Origin: Humulus lupulus
Taxonomy: Eukaryota; Streptophyta; Magnoliopsida; Rosales; Cannabaceae
Length of the DNA stretch: 64,000 nt
Direction: 5' to 3'
NCBI RefSeq assembly: GCF_963169125.1
Contig: NC_084798.1
Location: 202,301,481 to 202,365,480 of the forward strand
The notes below the pieces were generated by a model. The model had not been told where the DNA came from, did no database searches, and saw only the letters and a list, made by a program, of their open reading frames with translations. Made by a program: the position numbers and the translations under genes. This document shows positions 57,863-64,000 of this stretch, one piece after another. The first letter of the stretch is position 1; each line of letters starts with the position of its first letter.

Positions 57863-59150
57863 GTGGTAGTAAGGTTGAAGTCACTAAGAGAAAGGCCATT
57901 GCTCAAGTTGGTAGTCAAGCAATTTGTTATCGTTTGAAAAAGTTCTTTATTGGGAAGATTCGAATGTTACAAAGCGGTGGAAGGATCCTAATATTTGCAA
58001 CATCAAAAGACGGGCTCTCACTAATGACACTCTGGCTCTTAAGGACTTAAGGGGTGGACTTGACCAGAGTTGAAGCTATAAAGAATCAAAAAGTCCAACT
58101 AAAGACATGAAATAAAGCGCCATTGGGAGACATCCCAACTCTTTTATTTGCATTGTTATTTTAGTTTGGATTTGTGAAAAAATTTATGTGTTTTTGTCTT
58201 AAATTTTACATTTTGGGTTTAGTTTTGTAATTTTTAAACCGTGGAAAGTGTGAAATCTCTATAAAAGAAATTGCCATTTTGAGTCACGACTCCGAGGAAG
58301 TCAGTGAGCAGGTGATTTTGAAGGCTTCCAATCACCTTGGCGCTTACCAGAGGGTTGTGACGCCACTGCCATCTCTGTTGCCTTCGTTTGGATGGTTCCC
58401 TGGTAAGTTTCCTTTCTTTTTATTTATTTACACATTAGGGACAATGTGCTAGACAAGTTTAGGGGAGGAATCTTATTGTTTTTTTAGTTGTTTATTGTCT
58501 TTATTTGTGTTGTTTTAGTAATTAGCTAGTTTGTTGTGTTGTGTATGAATCAAGTTGTCAATATGGGTCAATGATACTGCATGAATTGTGTTACATGATT
58601 TGATGAAAAATCAACTATTATAAATATGTGTGCTTGGTTAGATTGCATTTTCGATTGGCTTTGATCTATTGGGAAAAATGAAAATTTAGCAATAATTTGT
58701 AAATTCCTTGCAATTGAATGTGATTTATGCATGTTAAATATGAAATGTGGAATGATGAGTAAAAATATTTCTAGAACTTGCTTACTTATTTGAGACGAAA
58801 TTATAGATGGTGAATGATTAGTAAAATGATTTAGGCTATTTTTGGAACGATTGAGCATTTTAAGCCAACCTTGATGAATTGTGTCCTTAGTTTCCCCTTT
58901 TGAGCCTAATATTAATTTATTTTGTTATTTGACACTGATTTTGAGCTTAAATGAAAATTCGATTATTTTTCTTTCCCTTGAATTATACCCTGAGCATATG
59001 AATATTGGATAGGGAATGATTGTAATTGGGCTTATTTTGGAATTTGTTTCAGAAGAGAAATAGTAAGATTGAGAAAAATTCATGAACAGAAAAAAAAATA
59101 TGAAATTGAAAAGTGATTACACTTCTTATGAAAATACATCGAAAAATAAG
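57863..59150 (+). other. Post-pol region of the base Athila element
   Basis: No gene is supported here. 57863-58050 is of unclear origin and may be a scrap of pol or of the ORF that follows it in Athila. 'aaataaagcgccattgggagacatcccaactcttt' (58108-58142) resembles the conserved post-pol motif of Athila elements, as does 'acattagggacaatgtgctagacaagtttaggggagg' (58433-58468), which includes a purine-rich tract. GC-type words occur at 58283-58375. The rest is AT rich without ORFs above 100 codons. Confidence 0.6.
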
Positions 59151-59159
59151 TTTGATATC

Positions 59160-59292
59160 TAATTGATTTGTAATTGTTTTTTTTCAATGTTATATTATTG
59201 TGGTGTTGCTCTCTAATTGATTTTAAGTTGCTTTTTAAATACTGTTTGTCGGAGGTTGATGTATAATTGAGATGATATTTTTGTAATTATGA
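59160..59292. repeat. Copy of a T-rich segment also present at 4703-4838
   Basis: 'tttgatatctaattgatttgtaattg...tgttatattattgtgg.gttgctctctaattgattttaagttgctttt' matches 4703-4838 at roughly 80% by eye. It marks the right edge of the element stack, as the other copy marks the left edge. Confidence 0.7.
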
Positions 59293-60958
59293 AACTTTAA
59301 AAATTGTATTTTTTAAAACTTGAGGATCGTAAAAATGTAAAAAAAAAAAAAGTGTATTTATGAAAAAAAAAACCCTATTTTAATATCATATAAATAAAAA
59401 TAGATATCATTGTCATAGTAACTCCACATATTAACCTTTTTTTACTCTATTATTATAAACATATATCTCTTTCAAAAAAAATTCACAAAAATAATCCTAA
59501 ACCCACTTGAAAAGTCCCAAATACCCTTAGCACAAACTAAGACTCTATTTATCTCTTCTCCCCTCTATCAATTTTGCAGCCACAAACCACCATCAATTGT
59601 TGTGTTATTCTTTCTTCTCACCTCACTCATGAAATGCAGCTACCACCTTCATCTAATTCGAATTTGTGTTCTTTCATTCAAAAAGTTGTCAAAGTTGAAG
59701 GAAGAAAGAGTTTTTGATAATGGTTAACCGTTATTGTTGTTTATAAGTTATGTGTATGTTATATAATAGTTTATAGTTGTTTTTCGAACTGTCCTGGGCT
59801 GAAAACTTTGCCAAAAAATGAATTTTATGTTGAGATGATGAATTTTTATGTGATTTATGCGATTTAGGGTTTTCATGTTCGGACCAAATTCGGACATGGT
59901 TCGGACAACATTTTTTGGATATAATTCGGACCAAGTTTGGACATTGTTCGAATCAAGTTCGGTTCAAGTTTAGACATTGTTCGGACATGGTTTAGACATA
60001 GTAATGACCAAATTCAGACTATACCAGGTTCGGACATGGTCTAAACCTAAAAAACTATAAATGGTAGATTTCCATAGAAATTCATGATGTCAACATAAAA
60101 TTAATATTTTTGGTTGGTTTCTAAACCTAAATTAGTGTGAAAATACACATAAATTATTTTATAACACATTCATAATTTATAAATAACAAAATAACTTACT
60201 TATTATCAGATGCTTCAATACTTATTTCTCCTTCAATTTTGGAGAATTTTTCAAAAGAATAATGATGTTAAAAATATACCGCATGAGCTCTTTTTGTGAA
60301 AAAGTTTAAAAGGGTTATATGTTTATAACTAGCATTCTTTGGCAAAATGATCTATTTTTTAAAATTATTTTACACTTTCGCCTAGTTTTAATAATTCTTT
60401 ACAAAATGACCTCTCATAATTTAGACAACAAATCGAAAATTTAGACAGGTGGTCGAAAATCTCAAACAGTCAGTCGAAAATTTTAGATAATTGGTGGAAA
60501 AATTTAGATAACTTGTTGAATTTTAGGCATATGTTATTTTGCAAAAAATTATCAAAAATAAGCTAGAGTACAGAATTATTTAAAAAAAATATCATTTTTA
60601 CGAATTTCTCTTATAATATATAGGAGAAAAGAATGGTTAATATGTGAAGTTACCCTAACTAAATAACTGTCATTATAAAATGAAATTATTGTAAATACTA
60701 TAATGAGATAAAAATACCTTATTTGTAGAGAAATTATTCTCTTGTTAGAATAATATACACAACTTCTAATGTCAGTATAAACAAACATAATACAAGGATA
60801 ATTCACCATTTTCATCTTATGTCTTTAGAATCTGCTTTGTTACCCCATTTCTACAGAGAGTCAAACAACTATAACACTGTCACTGTGTGTGTATATAAGT
60901 GGTACGAAACATCATATCGATATCAAATATCATAGGAATTTATATAGAACACCATGAC
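59293..60958. other. AT-rich intergenic DNA with short degenerate repeats
   Basis: No gene or known element is supported. 59877-60045 has many 'ttcggacatggtt / ttcgga.caa' words in loose tandem, and 60417-60520 repeats 'gaaaatttaga.a..tggtcg' about five times at 20-25 bases. The stretch next to 60958 holds the 3' flank of the F-box gene. Confidence 0.6.
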
Positions 60959-60959
60959 T

Positions 60960-62138
60960 TCACAAAGAAACACACAAAGTTATGCCATCGAAAAGAAACA
61001 CAGACTCATAAAAGTTCTTTTCGGCCAAACCCCAACTCCCTTCTGGAAGCAAACACACCTTTTGAACAAGCTCACCCCATAAATCCCTGCAATCTCCATT
61101 TTTACTCACTTCAATTTCTCCACACCATAACTTCACAACCCCCTTCTTCCTTTTCTTCTTCTTCTCCACACCATTGACTGAACTTCCATAGCTCACCTCT
61201 CCCCACATCATAACCAGCCTCCCTTTCAAATTGACCAATTTGGTACCACAAACGTACTTGGGCAACATTTCCGTCACACCACCTTTGAGCTCTTTCCACA
61301 CTCTGTTCCTGTCATCATACCATTCGATTTTCCCCCTATTATCACAGCGATGAAACACCCCATTGACCACACACTCCTCTCTCCCACCATATGGCAAATC
61401 ATATCCGGTCACCTCCCACGTCGTGGTCTTCGGGTCGAGCCGAATCTCTTGATTGCTTACCCTGACACAGATTCTACCATCCACAACTTCTACATCCGTA
61501 AACAGCTCTATGCGCCCGTCAAGTGGGCCTGGAATGTCCTCCCAGCGTCCACCGCCCACCGCCACCGGGTCAAACACTTCGACCCATGAATTGTTCGCTC
61601 GTCCTCCAATCACATAAATCTTGCCGTCCACTACGGCGGTGGAAGCGTCGAACCGTGGCGTTCGCATGCTTGGCCCCCGCTGCCACGTGTGAGAGCGGCA
61701 ATCGAGCACCCACACGTCCGAGGAAGGTTTGACAACATTGGCGTCATCCGAGGTGGTGCCGCCGATGACGTAAATGTTAGGGCCAACAACAGCGTGGGCA
61801 GATCCCACCAAATGAATTGGGTTCGGTTGGAGGAGTTGGGCGAATTGAAGAAGACTCTTGCGACCGTAGACGATTGGTTTTTGATAGATGGCGAACCAGT
61901 TCTCGGTGTCGAGGAATAAAGAACCGACCTTGAAATAGAGCAAGGTTTCGGTGAGGTTGAGGAGTGATCTAAGGGTGAACAGCTGTGTAGAAGAAATGGC
62001 TAATCTGATTGATTTGGATACAGCTGAGAGGATCGGGTGGTACTGTCTCGGTACTCGAGCTAGAATATTCAACGCCAGATCGTTTGGCAGGGCTGGGATG
62101 AGCACCGCCGGTAGCGGCGGAGGTACGGCAGTCGACAT
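60960..62138 (-). CDS. F-box/kelch-repeat protein (SKIP6-like)
   Basis: An intronless gene; 392 residues from the ATG at 62138, or 425 if the upstream in-frame ATG at 62237 is used. The downstream start (MSTAVPPPLPA) is preferred because the conserved part begins just after it and the extra residues look like untranslated sequence. An F-box follows immediately (LIPALPNDLALNILARVPRQ, then LSAVSKSIR). Kelch motifs are seen as NIYVIGG...DVWVLDCRSHTWQRGPSM and KIYVIGGRANNSWVEVFDP; the later blades are weaker. A lysine-rich loop (VEKKKKRKKG) lies in the C-terminal third. F-box proteins bind SKP1 in SCF ubiquitin ligases, and the kelch propeller binds the substrate; the substrate is unknown. The frame is intact and the codons are richer in G and C than the surroundings. 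Confidence 0.92.
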   Translation of the reverse strand: MSTAVPPPLPAVLIPALPNDLALNILARVPRQYHPILSAVSKSIRLAISSTQLFTLRSLLNLTETLLYFKVGSLFLDTENWFAIYQKPIVYGRKSLLQFAQLLQPNPIHLVGSAHAVVGPNIYVIGGTTSDDANVVKPSSDVWVLDCRSHTWQRGPSMRTPRFDASTAVVDGKIYVIGGRANNSWVEVFDPVAVGGGRWEDIPGPLDGRIELFTDVEVVDGRICVRVSNQEIRLDPKTTTWEVTGYDLPYGGREECVVNGVFHRCDNRGKIEWYDDRNRVWKELKGGVTEMLPKYVCGTKLVNLKGRLVMMWGEVSYGSSVNGVEKKKKRKKGVVKLWCGEIEVSKNGDCRDLWGELVQKVCLLPEGSWGLAEKNFYESVFLFDGITLCVSL

Positions 62139-62357
62139 TGGGGAGAAGAAAAGCGGGGTTGTAATTCTATAATTATGGGAGATTGGTTCCTCTCCCATTA
62201 AAGGTTTCCAATTATTTAACGATTCCATATACGACAAGTGGTTTTAATTGAAGAAGATTCCGAGTGGATATACGACTTGTCGTTTGAAATCATTTCTCCT
62301 TTTCTTATCATCTTTTTCAGCAGCCAAAACTTCAATTTGTTTTCAAGAGAGCCAACC
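62139..62357. promoter_or_regulatory. Shared intergenic region of two divergent genes
   Basis: Between the two chosen start codons are only 219 bases (120 if the upstream F-box ATG is used). The + side is pyrimidine rich (ttctccttttcttatcatc..). No TATA box is evident, which is common for housekeeping plastid genes. The two genes probably share a bidirectional promoter. Confidence 0.55.
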
Positions 62358-63842
62358 ATGTCTCTACTTCTTCCCTCCAAGCTTTTCTGCCTCAGTCCCC
62401 GAAACGATATCCCAGGACTGTGCTATCCTTGCCGTGGACTACCTCATACTCGTAGGCAAACACTACGAATCGTCTGCGCTAAGAGAGCCGGTAAAAGGAG
62501 ATATCCGTCGGAGAAAAAGAAGCTAAAATTGAAGCAGAAGGATATCTTAGCCGAAGTTAAGAGCAGGAACAAGTTCGAGGGTTTATGGAGGCTGTCCAAG
62601 CTCGGAGTTCCGGTCCATAGGGACCCGGGAAAGGACTTTCTTGGCGTTTCGGAGGGATTGCTTGAAGCCATTGCTAAAGTTCTTGAATTTCCGGTAATTT
62701 CAATTTCTGTTTGTTTGGTTGGTGAGAAAGCATTCAGGAAAATAAAATTTTCACCGTGCTTCGTTCTGGAAAATGGCGATTTTTATCGATTAAGGACGAA
62801 ACTGAAACTCAAGTAGTACTTAAATACGAAAGCTGCGGTTAGATATTCATTTACATTTGTGTTTTCTTGGCGGGAAATGAAGTTCGTAAGCATTTGTTTT
62901 CAAGTTACAAATGAATTCTACCTGTTTGGTTACCTAGAAAATGTATGAGCAGAGAGAGAAATGAGTTTATTTTCCCCTAACCAAAAGTTTCATTCACTTT
63001 TTTATATTGCTTGGGCTCTTAAAAATCGTTCATCATTTTCTTATTGAGAGAAAATGTACAAGTTTCCTAGCTTATGAAATTTTTTTGGTGCGACTTCAGG
63101 TTGCTTCGATGTTGCCAGCAGAAGCATTCACAGTGATTCGGAAATCTTTTGATGCAAGGAAGGTTTGTTCAATCGTGTTGAATTGTATTATAATTTTTCT
63201 CCTTGTGTGTTCTAATCACGGCCGAAATAGAATCTTAAAAATCAGCTTTTTGTTTGAAACATATTATCATTATGCACAGCTGCTAAAACAGCCCCCCCAA
63301 AAAAATCTGTATGATAGAATTTCAAGTTAATTGAGGATCAACTTTACAATACTAATTTGCTTTGTTTGTGCGTCTGTGTTTTGTTATTATCTTAGATGCT
63401 AAAGGAGCCCAAATTTGTATACGTAGTGGACATGGACGTTGAGAAACTTTTGAGCTTGGAGCCTCGTACTTGGGACTTCATTTCTCAGATGGAGCCTAAA
63501 GTTGGGCTTATAGAACATTTGTCTGAGGAAAAAGTAACTGGGGACTTGATCAACATTATAAGAGATTGTAAAAGGATCTCTAGGGATACCATTTCAGGAG
63601 ATGGTGGACATGACTATAATTCTGTGGCTAAGGGACCATTATCATCGACATCCAGAAAACCAAAAATTGCAGTTGTGGGTAGTGGACCATCAGGTCTATT
63701 TGCGTGTCTCGTTCTTGCAGAATTTGGGGCAGATGTTACATTAATAGAAAGAGGTCAGCCTGTTGAACAAAGAGGACGTGACATTGGCGCTTTGGTTGTG
63801 CGGAAGATTTTAGAGATGGAAAGCAATTTTTGCTTCGGGGAG
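62358..63842 (+). CDS. Plastid FAD/NAD(P)-binding oxidoreductase, PDE327 type (5' exons, incomplete)
   Basis: Three coding exons, all phase 0: 62358-62693, 63100-63162 and 63396-63842, with GT-AG introns of 406 and 233 bases. A GT donor at 63843 shows the gene runs on beyond the window. The 282 residues seen begin with a serine- and arginine-rich, acid-poor leader (MSLLLPSKLFC...), likely a chloroplast transit peptide. A conserved N-terminal region follows (SKLGVPVHRDPGKDF, MLPAEAFTVIRKSFDARK, FVYVVDMDVEKLL). A Rossmann dinucleotide site is at about residues 220-250 (IAVVGSGPSGLFACLVLAE, then VTLIERG). The last exon ends NFCFGE, just before the expected glycine-rich segment. It matches the family of Arabidopsis At4g30720 (PDE327), recalled from memory; the reaction is not known. 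An in-frame ATG at 62238 exists, but its residues look untranslated. Confidence 0.88.
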
Positions 63843-64000
63843 GTTTTATACATTAAACTTGATTCACTCTTATTATGTGCCATTCTTTTGTTTTAGACTG
63901 AATTTTAAAAAATGTGATGGAGTAATGTTGATGCCTTATTTTAATAGCCAACTGTTGATTTTGAACTGAATGGTGTTTTCCATAGGATTTGTGTATTTTC

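Larger units (their letters stand above)
4893..59150 (+). mobile_element. Base Athila-type Ty3/gypsy element, split by all the nested insertions
   Basis: Pieces of one element occur in the right order and frame on the + strand: 5' LTR, decayed primer site, gag N-terminus, gag middle, gag with zinc knuckle, gag C-terminus plus protease, protease end, and a post-pol tail. Each break coincides with an insertion with its own boundaries, and reading across the breaks gives continuous Athila-like sequence (for example IEG at 37953 continuing as ESLYDAW at 41991). RT, RNase H and integrase are missing after the protease. The left boundary (TGATAATG at 4893) is inferred by alignment with the Athila-type solo LTR at 45147. 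No 3' LTR was recognised, so the right boundary is approximate. Confidence 0.6.

Noticed and set aside
60960..62237. + strand ORFs at 61350-62172
   Set aside because: They are antisense shadows of the F-box/kelch gene, which has a clear domain structure.
62238..62357. N-terminal extension of the oxidoreductase from an ATG at 62238
   Set aside because: The 40 extra residues are acidic and hydrophobic, unlike a transit peptide, and overlap the presumed promoter. The ATG at 62358 begins a plausible plastid signal.

Overview
The window is nuclear DNA of a flowering plant, most likely a eudicot with a large, repeat-rich genome. The evidence is chromosomal genes with GT-AG introns at the right edge, plant-specific LTR retrotransposon lineages (Athila, Tat) and AT-rich intergenic DNA. 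The species cannot be fixed from sequence alone.

About 59 kb of the 64 kb is transposable-element DNA, and most of it is one nested stack. The base of the stack is a decayed Athila-type Ty3/gypsy element on the + strand. Its 5' LTR (about 4893-22870), primer site (22877), gag (fragments at 23077-23464, 37830-37953, 41983-42588 and 43626 onward), protease (to about 57860) and post-pol tail (to about 59150) have been split repeatedly. Inserted into it are two nearly complete Tat-lineage elements on the - strand (8600-22626, target-site duplication GGATA; 23465-37824, duplication AACTC), further Athila-type LTRs (37954-41982, 45147-51648), six large solo LTRs (2.3-2.9 kb net) of a family starting TGTAAYG and ending CRTTACA, four solo LTRs of a TGTTATATTA family, one TGTTGAGATT solo LTR, and a hAT and a Mutator-type MITE. 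Most insertions have target-site duplications readable in the sequence, so the order of events can be reconstructed to five levels.

Left of the stack (1-4892) lie an Athila-like 5' end with its tRNA primer site, a 3' fragment of a Tat element, an LTR fragment, a Harbinger-like MITE and a T-rich degenerate tandem repeat.

Each Tat element reads, in its own direction, LTR, primer site, gag, protease, RT, RNase H, archaeal-type RNase H, integrase, a tandem-repeat block, a multi-exon ORF on the opposite strand with its own TATA box, polypurine tract, LTR. All retroelement genes carry stops or frameshifts.

The right end (about 60.9-64 kb) is genic: an intronless F-box/kelch gene (- strand), and head to head with it a gene for a plastid FAD/NAD(P)-binding oxidoreductase of the PDE327 type (+ strand, three exons seen, running off the window). 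They share an intergenic region of about 120-220 bp. The most unusual signals are arrays of short palindromes inside the LTRs with paired changes in the two arms, and GC-rich GCGRCGC-type words shared by otherwise unrelated LTR families.
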